Numbered from the stretch's first letter, positions 1 to 8,159 are shown. The stretch: DNA of 40,586 nucleotides from Acidobacteriota bacterium (GCA_023265315.1 JAHFUA010000003.1:38670-79255), one strand, 5' to 3'. Notes: generated from the letters alone by a model not told the origin. Numbers and translations: made by a program.

Positions 1-96
1 CGGGCAGATTTGAACTTGAGGCGTTTAGCGGGCGTGAGCGAAGCGGGAGCCCGCTGCCGAAATCCCGAGCGTAGCGAGGGATCTCTTCCACGAATT
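1..96. repeat. Interspersed repeat abutting tRNA-Pro, with a copy of the tRNA 3' part
   Basis: Positions 1-16 are identical to 106-121, which is the T-arm region of the tRNA-Pro gene next door. Positions 13-47 recur with one mismatch at 1967-2001. Positions 59-82 carry a CCGAGCGTAGCGAGGGAT type motif related to the repeats at 15600-15651 and 35813-35865. No protein-coding potential is credible here. The element runs off the left window edge, so its full length is unknown. Confidence 0.6.
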
Positions 97-173
97 TGGT
101 CGGGACGGGCAGATTTGAACTGCCGACCCCTCGCACCCCAAGCGAGTGCGCTACCAGGCTGCGCCACGTCCCG
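97..173 (-). tRNA. tRNA-Pro (anticodon GGG), CCA encoded
   Basis: Read on the minus strand, the 7-bp acceptor stem CGGGACG/CGTCCCG closes a full cloverleaf. The D-arm is GCGC...GCGC with the loop AGCCTGGTA. The anticodon stem CTCGC/GCGAG encloses the loop TTGGGGT, giving anticodon GGG (Pro). The T-arm has the loop TTCAAAT. The discriminator base is A and the 3' CCA is encoded in the DNA (plus 97-99 is tgg). The gene is followed on its 3' side by a repeat that copies part of the tRNA. Confidence 0.96.
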
Positions 174-238
174 ACATATATCACCACCAGAGCGGCGGTG
201 TGGGGTAGACCTCATTCTACAACGCGCGGTCGGATCCG

Positions 239-946
239 TCAGCCTGCCCTTGTCGCCGAGCCCTTCCCCACCGCCATCTCCGCCAGCGTCTTCAGGTCGG
301 GGACTTCGAGATCGGGCTTGGCGGAGGCGCGCTTCACGGCGCCGAAGCCGCGGCGCGTCACCAGCACGGTGGACATCCCTATCTGCTTGGCCGGGATCAC
401 GTCGTGGAAAATGCTTTGCCCGGCGTGCAGCACCTTCGTCGGCGGCAAGGCGATCTTCTTGAGGGCCAGCTCGAAGATGCTGCGCGCCGGCTTATAGGCG
501 CGGGCCTGCTCGGCGGTGATCACCCAGTCGAAGCTGACGTGCAGGTGGTGCGCGGTGTTGGAGAACAGATTGTCGTCGATGTTGGAGATGATGCCCAGCC
601 GGTACTTGCTCTGGAGCGCGCGCAGCGCCGCCACGGTGTCGGGGAACGGCGTCCAGCTCTTGAGCGACGCCGCCAGGCTGCGGGCCTCATCGAGCGAGAC
701 GGAGAAGCCGAAATGCTGTCCCACCCCGCGCATCACTTCCGCGAGCACCTGGCGGTAGGGCCGGTACTCACCCGACTGGATTGCCGGCTCCAGCTCGGCA
801 TAGAGCTCGAGAATCTGTCCCTCCGGCACCCGTTTGCCGTGCTCCGCCAGCAGCGGCCCCAGCACGCGCAGGATGCCTGACTCCCAGTCGATCAGCGTGC
901 CGTAGCAGTCGAAGGTGATGGCCCGGAAAGAATCGAAGGCGAGCAA
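239..946 (-). CDS. HAD-superfamily hydrolase, haloacid dehalogenase type II-like
   Basis: This is a haloacid dehalogenase superfamily hydrolase, probably acting on a small phosphorylated or halogenated metabolite in the cytoplasm. The nucleophile motif [11 protein letters not shown] is at the N terminus. A central S/T motif lies in GIISNID, and the C-terminal part has KPARSIFE (Lys motif) and [14 protein letters not shown] (acidic motif). The length of about 235 aa fits subclass I. I chose the TTG at 944-946 because it is preceded by an AGAGGGAGA ribosome binding site and places the nucleophile near the N terminus as usual. A GTG at 1007-1009 would add 21 residues. The substrate cannot be told from sequence. 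It is a lone minus-strand gene between tRNA-Pro and a repeat element. Confidence 0.85.
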   Translation of the reverse strand: MLAFDSFRAITFDCYGTLIDWESGILRVLGPLLAEHGKRVPEGQILELYAELEPAIQSGEYRPYRQVLAEVMRGVGQHFGFSVSLDEARSLAASLKSWTPFPDTVAALRALQSKYRLGIISNIDDNLFSNTAHHLHVSFDWVITAEQARAYKPARSIFELALKKIALPPTKVLHAGQSIFHDVIPAKQIGMSTVLVTRRGFGAVKRASAKPDLEVPDLKTLAEMAVGKGSATRAG

Positions 947-1026
947 GAACGAGTCTCCCTCTTGTACAAGAATCGGCACGAAACGCCGGGCTTTACCCGG
1001 GTCATTCACAGTGTCGGACCGGTGCC

Positions 1027-1197
1027 GGTGGAGCAGGGCTTTCAGCCCTGCATAATGACGGTGTCGCTAGGCTCCGCCTTTAGCCACTGCGGTACCTGTC
1101 CGCGGCACCCCCGCCGCAATCAATCCAGTACCTCAGGGGGCTGAAGCCGGCAAATTCTAAGGGCCGCCTCAATGCAGGCCTAAAGGCCTGCTCCACC
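1027..1197. repeat. Palindromic interspersed repeat, copy A
   Basis: The 171-nt element is bounded by imperfect inverted repeats: GGTGGAGCAGGGCTTTCAGC at the left and, at the right, ATGCAGGCC..GGCCTGCTCCACC. Each arm is itself a small palindrome (AGGGCT..AGCCCT; AGGCCTaaAGGCCT). The interior carries CCTTTAGCC and CTGAAGCCGG modules. A second copy is at 37624-37779. It fills most of the gap between the HAD gene and the glycine-zipper lipoprotein. It is non-coding. Confidence 0.8.
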
Positions 1198-1208
1198 CAG
1201 GTCAAAGG

Positions 1209-1910
1209 TTACATCTTAACTTCCAGCGGCTTGAGCAGCTTGAAGCTGAGCGTGGTCTCCGCCGGCAGCACGATGTCCTTGTTGCCGGTAAACGCCCCAC
1301 CCGCGAGGCCCGCGCCTCCGCCCACCAGCGCCCCGATGGCAGCCCCTTTGCCTCCGCCGGCGATGGCTCCGATCAGAGCACCCGCGCCCGCGCCGCCTCC
1401 GCCGAACTCCGCCGTGCGCTTGCCTTTGCCCTTCACGCTGCGGGCCACGGCGGTGGTCTGGATGTCATACTTGGAATCCTTGACCGTCACTGAATCCAGG
1501 ACCAGGCGCAAGGTCGCGGCTCCCTTGATTTTGCCCAGCGGCTTGGCCTCGGTCACGGTTCCGGTGACGGACGCGCCCTTCGGGATTACCACTTTGCCGC
1601 CCGCCTCCACGGGTTCTTCGACGGTGGCAGTGAACCTGTCGCCGGCGCTGTTCCTCTTCGTGCTGACGGTCTCACCCAGCCGCACCGTCAGCACCGTGCC
1701 TTCGGGCAGGGTGACCGGTTTGCTGGTCAAGCGCTCCATGAGCGCGGGCGCTTTGGCGGATTCCTTGGTGGAACCCGGCATCGCCGAACTCTTCGCTGAA
1801 TCCGTTGTGGTTGAGGTAGTTCCCGACGTTTCCTCCGGCTTCTTGCCGCATCCGGCTGCCGCGACCAGCAACAAGACGGCCACGGCCAACGCTGCTGACT
1901 TCACGCGCAT
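1209..1910 (-). CDS. Glycine-zipper lipoprotein with a VirB10/TrbI-like beta domain
   Basis: This is a predicted outer-envelope lipoprotein of about 233 aa. The N terminus is a signal peptide ending in a lipobox-like AAAGC, followed by a Ser/Thr/Lys-rich linker. Residues about 70-165 form a beta domain of the pattern GTVLTVRLGETVS..GDRFTATVEEPV..IPKGASVTGTV. This is followed by a glycine zipper (about 170-205, repeated GxxxG and AIGALVGGG) and a closing strand LPAETTLSFKL. The ATG at 1908-1910 is preceded by GGAGG at a 5-nt spacing. The same domain order recurs in the genes at 2098-3453 and 32154-32714. The role is unknown. The glycine zipper suggests membrane insertion or oligomerisation. 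Confidence 0.85.
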   Translation of the reverse strand: MRVKSAALAVAVLLLVAAAGCGKKPEETSGTTSTTTDSAKSSAMPGSTKESAKAPALMERLTSKPVTLPEGTVLTVRLGETVSTKRNSAGDRFTATVEEPVEAGGKVVIPKGASVTGTVTEAKPLGKIKGAATLRLVLDSVTVKDSKYDIQTTAVARSVKGKGKRTAEFGGGGAGAGALIGAIAGGGKGAAIGALVGGGAGLAGGAFTGNKDIVLPAETTLSFKLLKPLEVKM

Positions 1911-1966
1911 GAGCACCTCCCACCAATTCCTAGTTGCGGTTGTACCAGAACTGCGCGCCGGGTCGC

Positions 1967-2001
1967 AACTTGAGGCGTTTAACGGGCGTGAGCGAAGCGG
2001 G
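1967..2001. repeat. Short interspersed repeat, second copy of 13-47
   Basis: This 35-nt stretch is identical to 13-47 except for one base (TTTAGCGG versus TTTAACGG). Both contain the GGCGTGAGCGAAGCGGG module. It lies in the divergent gap between two glycine-zipper protein genes. Confidence 0.75.
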
Positions 2002-2097
2002 TTAGCCGAGGCTCAACCCTAGGGAAACTTAGCCGCCGGCAAGACGAACTGCATCTAAGTTTTCGCCAAAGTTTTGGACAACTTTGCGAGGTGAGGA

Positions 2098-3453
2098 ATG
2101 AGGATTCTCGCACACAGCACATCAGTCATCCTGCTATCGCTTCTATCGTCATGCCTGGCGGTGGCGCAGGCCCCGCAGCAAGTAGCCAGGATCGAGGTGA
2201 CCGAGGGCCCGACGATCACCTACCTAGATGACCAGTTCGCCGTGGTCGCCTGGACCACCAGTGCTCCCACTGAGAGCCGCGTGTTCTACGGCAGCGACGC
2301 CGAGGACCTGAACCAGGTGGCGGAGTCGATGAAGGCGACCACGGCACACCGCGTCGATCTCCGTGACCTGAAGCCGGACACCACCTATTACTTCCAGCTC
2401 GACACCGGCGACGCCACCGAAGCGCCCGTGCTGCAGTTCCGGACCGTGGCTGCGGGTGGCGCTCCGCTGCATCGCCAGCAGCCGACGCCGGTGGCGAACT
2501 CGCAACCGCCGCCGGCGCCCGGCGTGACCATCACCCGCGGGCCGACCATCGAATTCGCCGACGACCGCTCGGCGGTGATCTCTTGGACCACCAGCGCTGT
2601 CGCGCCCAGTGTGGTGTATTACGGTACGAACCGCAACGACCTCTTCCAGACTGCGGAAGCGGGCGGCACCTCCACCTTTCATCGCCTGCACCTCTCCGGC
2701 CTGCGGCCGGCTACCACTTATTTCTTTCTTGCCGAGTCCGGACAAGCGCAGCCGACAGGACAGATGAACAGTTTTGAGACGGCGGCCGCAGAGGGCGCAC
2801 CAATCTACAACCAGCGGCCGGCGGCAGCGGCCGGCAACGCTGCTGCGGTAGCCGGTCGTCCCCCGGAAAGCCGGTCGCGGCGTCGCGGCGACAAAGAAGT
2901 GCCGGCTGGGGTTGAGATCGAGGCTACGCTGCAAGACGAGCTTTCCACTAAGACCTCCCAGTATGGCGACAAGTTTACCGCCATCGTCAGCCAGCCGGTG
3001 AATGCCAGCGACGGCTCGCGGGCCATCCCCGCAGGGTCGAAGATCACGGGCGAGGTGATCGAGGTGGAGGAGGGCAGGACCGTCGCCGTATTGCGCGGGC
3101 GCGGCAAGCTCAACCTGCGCTTCCGTGACCTGATCCTGCCCGACGGGACCACCATCCCGCTGAATGCCACCCTGGTGTCGGTTCACAACATGAAAGCCAA
3201 CGAGGAAGGGCAGGTGCAGGCCGGGATTGGCGGCAAGACCGTAGCCAAGGATGTGGGCATCGGCGCGGGCTTGGGCACGGTAGCCGGCCTGATCTTCGGC
3301 AGTGCCCTCAAAGGTCTGGCCATCGGCGCCATCGCTGGCGGCGGATACATGATCGCCACTAAAGGCAAGGACGTCGAGATCCCCGCCAATTCCGGCATGA
3401 AATTGCGCCTGGAGCAGACCCTTTACGTGCCGGCGCATAGCGGCGGCAGGTGA
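2098..3453 (+). CDS. Secreted protein: two fibronectin III-like domains plus glycine-zipper beta domain
   Basis: A 451-aa exported protein. The signal peptide (about 1-23) ends at AVAQA. Two tandem beta-sandwich repeats follow, about residues 36-115 and 150-228. Each has the pattern GPTI..D..AVV/ISWTTS..S.V.YG..R/H.L.L..L.P.T.Y.F, which resembles fibronectin III or the N-terminal domain of purple acid phosphatases. A Pro/Ala-rich linker leads to the same beta domain and glycine zipper as in the neighbouring lipoprotein (GVEIEATLQDELSTKT..GDKFTAIV..IPAGSKITGEV; zipper about 385-420). The ATG is preceded by GAGGTGAGGA. No phosphatase domain is present, so the repeats are probably adhesive or structural. 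It is divergent from the lipoprotein gene. Confidence 0.88.
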   Translation: MRILAHSTSVILLSLLSSCLAVAQAPQQVARIEVTEGPTITYLDDQFAVVAWTTSAPTESRVFYGSDAEDLNQVAESMKATTAHRVDLRDLKPDTTYYFQLDTGDATEAPVLQFRTVAAGGAPLHRQQPTPVANSQPPPAPGVTITRGPTIEFADDRSAVISWTTSAVAPSVVYYGTNRNDLFQTAEAGGTSTFHRLHLSGLRPATTYFFLAESGQAQPTGQMNSFETAAAEGAPIYNQRPAAAAGNAAAVAGRPPESRSRRRGDKEVPAGVEIEATLQDELSTKTSQYGDKFTAIVSQPVNASDGSRAIPAGSKITGEVIEVEEGRTVAVLRGRGKLNLRFRDLILPDGTTIPLNATLVSVHNMKANEEGQVQAGIGGKTVAKDVGIGAGLGTVAGLIFGSALKGLAIGAIAGGGYMIATKGKDVEIPANSGMKLRLEQTLYVPAHSGGR

Positions 3454-3879
3454 TTAGAGCAGCGAATCATCCATGTGCGTGGGGAAGACGGCCGGCTTTC
3501 GGGCAACGGGTCGCGCACGCCTGCGGGGCGCCGGAAGCGCCGCGGGCGCGGTCTCATCTTTGTCCTTGCTGATCCGCAGCCGCGAGGCGTAGCGCGCCAG
3601 CGCCGCGGGATCATTCTCGAAGAAGCGCGCGGCCAGGCGGCTGACGGCGCTCCGCCGCGCCGTTTCCAGGTCCAAAGCGGCGGTGTAGAGATAGGCGCGA
3701 CCGTTCTTGCGGCGCCCCACCAATCCTTTGGCGCTCATGCGGTCGAGCACGGTCATGACCGTGGTATAAGCCAGCGGCCGCGGCAGCCCCGCGCGCACCT
3801 GCGCCACCGAAGCGCCAGGATACTTCCACAGCACCTTCATGCATTCCAGCTCCAGCTCCGCCAGGCGCCCTTTACTCAC
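3454..3879 (-). CDS. BlaI/MecI/CopY-family transcriptional repressor
   Basis: A 141-aa winged-helix repressor. The N-terminal wHTH fits BlaI/MecI: LAELELECMKVLWKYPGAS, then AYTTVMTVLDRMSAKGLV and the wing RRKNGRAYLY. The C-terminal part contains an FFENDPAAL helix used for dimerisation, then a basic, Ala/Pro-rich tail (about 105-141) not typical of the family. The GTG start (3877-3879) overlaps the TGA of the upstream yhaM-like gene as GTGA, so the two are translationally coupled. No BlaR1-type sensor protease lies in the window, so the inducing signal is unknown. Its stop codon directly abuts the stop of the convergent gene at 3453. Confidence 0.9.
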   Translation of the reverse strand: MSKGRLAELELECMKVLWKYPGASVAQVRAGLPRPLAYTTVMTVLDRMSAKGLVGRRKNGRAYLYTAALDLETARRSAVSRLAARFFENDPAALARYASRLRISKDKDETAPAALPAPRRRARPVARKPAVFPTHMDDSLL

Positions 3880-4940
3880 TTCTTCACGGCCTCCGCCGGG
3901 ACGAGAGGAGCGGTAGTGGGCGCCGCCGCCGATTGCGGGGCGGCATCACTGCTCGCGGGGACGCCCTCCGGCTTAGGGGTGAGGAACTTGCGGGTGTTCA
4001 GCAGCGGCCGGCCGAGCGACGCGTTGTAGCCCGTCCAATCCCCGTCATAGCTGGACTCGCGCTCCAGGTGGGCGCGCATGCTTTCCATCTTGGAGTCGAG
4101 ATCGTCGAGGTAGTGGAGCATGAGCGCTTCCGGGAACATCGGCAGCTTGGGCGAGCCGAACTCGTACTGCCCGTGGTGGCTGATGATCAGGTGCTCGAGC
4201 AGCGTCTTCAGTTCGTCGGGGAAGCCCGGGACCTCGGCCATCTTGGCGTACAGCATCTCCAGCTCGATCACCATGTGCCCGAGCAACTGGCCGCGGGTGG
4301 TGTAGGCGAAGGAGCGCCCGTAGGAGAGTTCGTGGATCTTGCCGATATCGTGCAGGAAAGCGCCGGCAAGCAAGAGGTCGCGGTCAATCTGCGGATAATT
4401 GCGCACCGCCAGGTCGCACAGCCGGAACAGCGACACCACGTGGTCCAGCAGCCCGCCGATGTAGGCGTGGTGCAGCGTTTTGGCCGCCGGCGCGGTCTTG
4501 TAGGCGGGCGCGATCTCCGGATCGGCCATGAAGGCCGCGAGCAGCGCCTTCAAATGCGGATTCTGGAGCGTGGCCACGAATCCGCCCAGCTCGCGCCACA
4601 GCTCCTCGATATCGCGCGGGCATTTGGGCAGGTAGTCGGCGGGATCGACTTCGTTCTCTTCCAGCCGCCGCAGCTTGTGGATGGTGAGCTGATACCGGCC
4701 GTTGTACTTGTTGAGCAGTCCCTTGACCTTGATGAAGTCGTCCGGTTCGAAGGTCTCCATCACCGCGGCGACGTTGTCCCACATCTTGGCTTCGAGCTGT
4801 CCGGTGCGGTCGGAGAGGGTCAGCGCCAGATAAGGCTCGCCCGTCTTCTTGGCCTTCACCTGTTTGGCCGCGACCACGAACGCGGAGGTGATGACCGTGT
4901 TCTCTTGCTCGGCTGCGCTCGCGATGTAGAAGTCCTTCAT
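3876..4940 (-). CDS. yhaM: 3'-5' exoribonuclease YhaM-like (OB fold + HD domain)
   Basis: A 354-aa protein resembling the Firmicute YhaM RNase. An N-terminal OB-fold nucleic-acid-binding domain covers about residues 15-90 (ALTLSDRTGQLEAKMWD, IKVKGLLNKYNGRYQL). A metal-dependent HD phosphohydrolase domain follows (about 155-320) with HHAYIGGLLDHV, the HD pair in FLHDIGKI, LISHHGQ and the distal Asp in YLDDLDSKM. In Bacillus, YhaM degrades RNA and DNA 3'-5' with Mn. A Pro/Ala-rich tail of about 30 residues is extra. It is the upstream gene of a two-gene unit with the BlaI-like repressor. A TACAAT hexamer at 4958-4963 (minus) may be its -10 box. Confidence 0.88.
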   Translation of the reverse strand: MKDFYIASAAEQENTVITSAFVVAAKQVKAKKTGEPYLALTLSDRTGQLEAKMWDNVAAVMETFEPDDFIKVKGLLNKYNGRYQLTIHKLRRLEENEVDPADYLPKCPRDIEELWRELGGFVATLQNPHLKALLAAFMADPEIAPAYKTAPAAKTLHHAYIGGLLDHVVSLFRLCDLAVRNYPQIDRDLLLAGAFLHDIGKIHELSYGRSFAYTTRGQLLGHMVIELEMLYAKMAEVPGFPDELKTLLEHLIISHHGQYEFGSPKLPMFPEALMLHYLDDLDSKMESMRAHLERESSYDGDWTGYNASLGRPLLNTRKFLTPKPEGVPASSDAAPQSAAAPTTAPLVPAEAVKK

Positions 4941-4957
4941 GCCGTGCCTTGGCCCGT

Positions 4958-4963
4958 ATTGTA
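4958..4963 (-). promoter_or_regulatory. Candidate -10 hexamer for the yhaM-like gene
   Basis: TACAAT on the minus strand lies 17 nt upstream of the ATG at 4940, which would give a leader of about 10 nt. No clear -35 was matched. This is suggested only by similarity to the other TANNNT hexamers near starts in this window. Confidence 0.3.
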
Positions 4964-5058
4964 GCCCAGGAAGCGCAAAACGCCTGCGGCGACCCCAGGA
5001 TGCATCAGGGACTTCTTAGCCGCTGATAGCCTGCCCCGGGCGAAGTCGAGGGGCAGAT

Positions 5059-5106
5059 GAACGCGGATCCAAAGCGGTCTTTAAAATCCGCGTTGGTCCG
5101 CGTGAA
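5059..5106. repeat. Quasi-repeat array (word CCGCGTT/GGTCCGCGT)
   Basis: The left part GAACGCGGAT is answered by the inverted ATCCGCGTTGGTCCGCGT at 5086-5103. It is non-coding and lies just downstream of the SurA-like gene and upstream of yhaM's promoter region. It belongs to the same architectural class as the arrays at 27814-27902 and elsewhere, but with its own word. Confidence 0.5.
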
Positions 5107-5120
5107 TGCGCGGCGGAAAG

Positions 5121-6200
5121 TCAGAAGATGCCGAGCTTCTTGTGCCGTTTCTTGCTCTTCGGTCCCTGGGGGGCAGCGCTGGTATAGACGGGCTGGGTCT
5201 GGTTGGGGCTGGCGCCGCTGTCCACGTATCCCGGCTTGATGTCGATGTAAGCGTCCTCGCGCAGCTTGGTGAGATACCCGCGCAGCGCGGGCTGCAGCTT
5301 CTGGTAATAGAGCTGTTCGCCGATCTCCGGCTCGACGTTCTTGAGCGGGGGCACGCCCGCCTGCTCGTGATCGGTGATCTTCAGGATAAGGAAGCCCTGC
5401 TTGGTGCGCACCACGTCGGTGATCTCGCCGGACTTCATGGCGAAGGCCTTGTCCTCGAGTTCCCGGGCCAGGGTGCCACGCTTGAAGTAGCCGAGGTCTC
5501 CGCCCTGGGCGGCGGTGGGACCGTCGGAGCTCTTCTTGGCCACCTCATCGAAAGCGGCGCCGCCACGCACCTGCTCCAGCAGTTGCTGCGCTTTCTGCTG
5601 GGCGGCGGCCACCCCCGCCTGGTCGCCGAGTTCCAGCTTTTCCGTGGACACCAGGATCTCGCTCAGCCGCACCCGCTCCGGATGCTCCAGCTCCTTCTGG
5701 TGCTCCTCGTAATACTTGTTCTGATCTTCCTTGGTGACCTGGATCTTCGGCTGCACCTCGTTGCGGATGACCAACTGCGTCAGGATCTGGTTTTTCAGGT
5801 TCTGCTTGAAGTCCTCGAAGGAGACGCCCTGCTCCCTGGCCGCTTTCTCCAGCTCGTCCATGGAGGAGAGGTTCATCTGCTTGCGCATCTCGTCCAGGCG
5901 CTTGATCAGTTCGGTATCCGCGGTGAGCCCCTTGTCCTTGGCTTTCTGCAGGAGTAATTGCTGGTCGATAAGATCGCGGAGCACGTCTTTCTCCCGCTGG
6001 GCGAACATGGCGTCGGCTTTGTCGCCGTACTGCTGCCGCAACTCCTGGCGCACCTCGTCCCTGCTGTGCTGCAACTCGGTACGGGTGACAATGTCGCTGT
6101 TGACGCGGGCGACGATCTCTTCGATGACAGTGTCGGCGCCCCACGCCGGCAGCGCCACCAGCAGCAGGAACAAAATGGGCAGAAACGGCTTCTTCATCAT
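5121..6200 (-). CDS. SurA-like periplasmic peptidyl-prolyl cis-trans isomerase
   Basis: A 359-aa exported foldase. The signal peptide (about 1-21, ending PAWGA) precedes a SurA N-terminal chaperone domain (about 24-150; IVARVNSDIVTRTEL, DLIDQQLLLQKAK). A parvulin (PpiC/rotamase) domain covers about 175-280, with VRLSEILVS, FDEVAKKSSDGPTA, GGDLGYFKRGTL and VVRTKQGFLILK. SurA-type proteins help outer-membrane proteins fold in the periplasm. Only one parvulin domain is visible, against two in E. coli SurA. The Lys-rich C terminus is unusual. Two ATGs in tandem occur at the start. It is divergent from the metallopeptidase at 6348. Confidence 0.9.
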   Translation of the reverse strand: MMKKPFLPILFLLLVALPAWGADTVIEEIVARVNSDIVTRTELQHSRDEVRQELRQQYGDKADAMFAQREKDVLRDLIDQQLLLQKAKDKGLTADTELIKRLDEMRKQMNLSSMDELEKAAREQGVSFEDFKQNLKNQILTQLVIRNEVQPKIQVTKEDQNKYYEEHQKELEHPERVRLSEILVSTEKLELGDQAGVAAAQQKAQQLLEQVRGGAAFDEVAKKSSDGPTAAQGGDLGYFKRGTLARELEDKAFAMKSGEITDVVRTKQGFLILKITDHEQAGVPPLKNVEPEIGEQLYYQKLQPALRGYLTKLREDAYIDIKPGYVDSGASPNQTQPVYTSAAPQGPKSKKRHKKLGIF

Positions 6201-6347
6201 GGCAGAAAACCCGGGCGGAAAATACGCTCTTCGGAATTCCAGTGAGCCTCCGTAATTTTACATCAGCCCACTGCCTTCTGCCGGGCTGCTATGATGACAA
6301 CGGCCGAGATCGCCCGAATCGCGCGTGGCGGCTCTCTGGGGAAGACT

Positions 6348-8120
6348 ATGAGACGACTTTGGTGCGTCATCGTGCTGCTCGTGCCCTCGCTGCTCGCCGG
6401 GCAGCAGAAGCCGGCGGCGAAGCCCGCGCCTGCCAAGCAGCCCGCTGCCCAGGCCGAGCACATCCCCGGCCTCGCCGAGCTGGAAAAGATGACTGCGCGT
6501 TTTGCGCCCACCGAGCTGCGCGTCGATACCAGTTCGCTTTCCCCCGGCGACCAGAAGGCGCTGGTCAAGCTGATCGAGGCCGGGCGTGTCATTGACCAGA
6601 TCTTCCTGCAGCAGATGTGGAGCGGCAACGACGCCCTGCGCGCCAAGCTGCGCGAGGAGCGCACGTCCCTGGGCCGCGCCCGCCGGCACTATTTCCGCAT
6701 CAACAAGTCGCCCTGGTCGGCGCTGGACGGCGAGAAGGCCTTCCTTCCCGGCGTCCCGGCACGCAAGCCGCTGGGCGCCAACTTCTATCCCGAGGACATG
6801 ACCCGGCAGGAGTTCGAAGCCTGGCTGAAGACCCTGAACGGCCCCGAGCAGGAAGCGGCCAAGGGATACTTCACCGTCATCCGCCGCCAGCGCTCCGACC
6901 GCAAGCTGGTGATCTTCCCCTACAGCGTGGAGTACCGCCCCGACTTGGAGCGGGCCGCCGCCCTGCTGCGCGAAGCTGCCGGCCTCACCACCAATGACAC
7001 TTTGCGCAAGTTCCTGAACTCGCGCGCCGAAGGCTTTATCACTAACGAGTATCGTGCGAGCGACGCCGACTGGATGGACCTGGACGCGCCGCTCGACATC
7101 ACCATCGGGCCGTACGAGACCTACCAGGACGAGCTGTTCGGCTACAGGGCGTCGTTCGAAGCGTACATCAACCTCCGCGACGACGCCGAGACCGCCAAGC
7201 TCGGCTTCTTCAGCCGCCACTTGCAGGAGATCGAGAACAACCTCCCGGAAGACAAGCAGTACCGCAATCCCAAGCTGGGCAGCCAGTCGCCGCTGCGGGT
7301 GGTGAACGTGGTCTCGGCCGCCGGCGAACGCGGCGTCCAGACCGCCGCCTACAACCTGCCCAATGACGAGATAGTAGTGCACGAGAAAGGCAGCAAGCGG
7401 GTGATGCTGAGGAACGTCCAGGAAGCTAAGTTCAACAGCGTGCTGCTGCCCATCTCGCGGCGGGTGCTGCCGGCCGGGGCGCAGGCCGAGGTGAGCTTTC
7501 AGGCGTTCTTCACCCACATCGTCGCGCACGAGCTGATGCACGGTCTGGGGCCGCACCAGATCACGGTGACGGCGCGGAAGCGCGCCTCCACGCCGCGCCT
7601 GGAGCTGAAAGAGCTTTATGGCGCCCTCGAAGAGGCCAAGGCCGACGTCACCGGGCTGTTCGCGCTGCAATTTCTGATCGACCAGGGGCAGGCGCGGGCG
7701 GGACAGCCGCTCGCCGGCTTGACAGAAAAGAACCTCTACACCACCTACGTCGCCTCCGCCTTCCGCAGCCTGCGCTTCGGCGCCACCGAGGCCCACGCCC
7801 GCGGACAGGCCGTGCAGATCAACTATCTGCTGGATAAGGGAGCGGTGGTCGCGCGGCCCGACGGCCGCTTCGCCATCGACTTCACGAAGATGAAGCAGGC
7901 AGTGCGCGACCTCGACCACAACTTGCTTACGCTCGAAGCCACCGGCGACTATGCCGGCGCTAAGCGCCTGCTCGACCGCATGGGCGTGATCCGTCCGGAA
8001 ATGCGCCGCGTCCTGGACAAGCTGGCGGACATCCCCGTGGACATCGAGCCGCTTTACGTGACCGCCGAACAGCTTGCGCCCCGTCCGCGCCGCGGCGAAG
8101 CCCCGGGCGAGGGACGCTGA
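6348..8120 (+). CDS. Secreted zinc metallopeptidase, M49 (dipeptidyl-peptidase III-like) family
   Basis: A protein of about 590 aa with an N-terminal signal peptide if the ATG at 6348 is used. That ATG has GGGGAAG upstream at good spacing, while the ATG at 6291 would add 19 residues and hide the signal. The zinc site reads HELMH at residues 394-398 (in AHELMHGLGPHQI), and the second motif is EEAKAD at about 428-433. The pair matches family M49 (HEXXGH and EECRAE in eukaryotic DPP III). Here the first motif is the shorter pentapeptide form HEXXH, as described for some bacterial members and for the plant Nudix-fused relatives. The likely role is peptide trimming in the periplasm. It heads a plus-strand run with the kinase gene 39 nt downstream. 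Confidence 0.85.
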   Translation: MRRLWCVIVLLVPSLLAGQQKPAAKPAPAKQPAAQAEHIPGLAELEKMTARFAPTELRVDTSSLSPGDQKALVKLIEAGRVIDQIFLQQMWSGNDALRAKLREERTSLGRARRHYFRINKSPWSALDGEKAFLPGVPARKPLGANFYPEDMTRQEFEAWLKTLNGPEQEAAKGYFTVIRRQRSDRKLVIFPYSVEYRPDLERAAALLREAAGLTTNDTLRKFLNSRAEGFITNEYRASDADWMDLDAPLDITIGPYETYQDELFGYRASFEAYINLRDDAETAKLGFFSRHLQEIENNLPEDKQYRNPKLGSQSPLRVVNVVSAAGERGVQTAAYNLPNDEIVVHEKGSKRVMLRNVQEAKFNSVLLPISRRVLPAGAQAEVSFQAFFTHIVAHELMHGLGPHQITVTARKRASTPRLELKELYGALEEAKADVTGLFALQFLIDQGQARAGQPLAGLTEKNLYTTYVASAFRSLRFGATEAHARGQAVQINYLLDKGAVVARPDGRFAIDFTKMKQAVRDLDHNLLTLEATGDYAGAKRLLDRMGVIRPEMRRVLDKLADIPVDIEPLYVTAEQLAPRPRRGEAPGEGR

Positions 8121-8130
8121 GCCGCTGGAC

Positions 8131-8136
8131 TATAAT
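8131..8136 (+). promoter_or_regulatory. Candidate -10 box for the histidine kinase gene
   Basis: A perfect TATAAT lies 23 nt upstream of the ATG at 8160 in the 39-nt gap after the peptidase. No -35 of quality is seen at 16-18 nt upstream. It would give a leader of roughly 17 nt. Confidence 0.4.
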
Positions 8137-8159
8137 CAACTTTTTTCTGCTGATCGCCC

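Noticed and set aside
6258-7919. A 553-codon minus-strand frame opposite the M49 peptidase, and a similar 545-codon frame at 25183-26820 opposite the helicase
   Set aside because: Both are antisense shadows of well-supported genes with strong codon bias; their products are Gly/Arg/Leu/Val-rich without domains.
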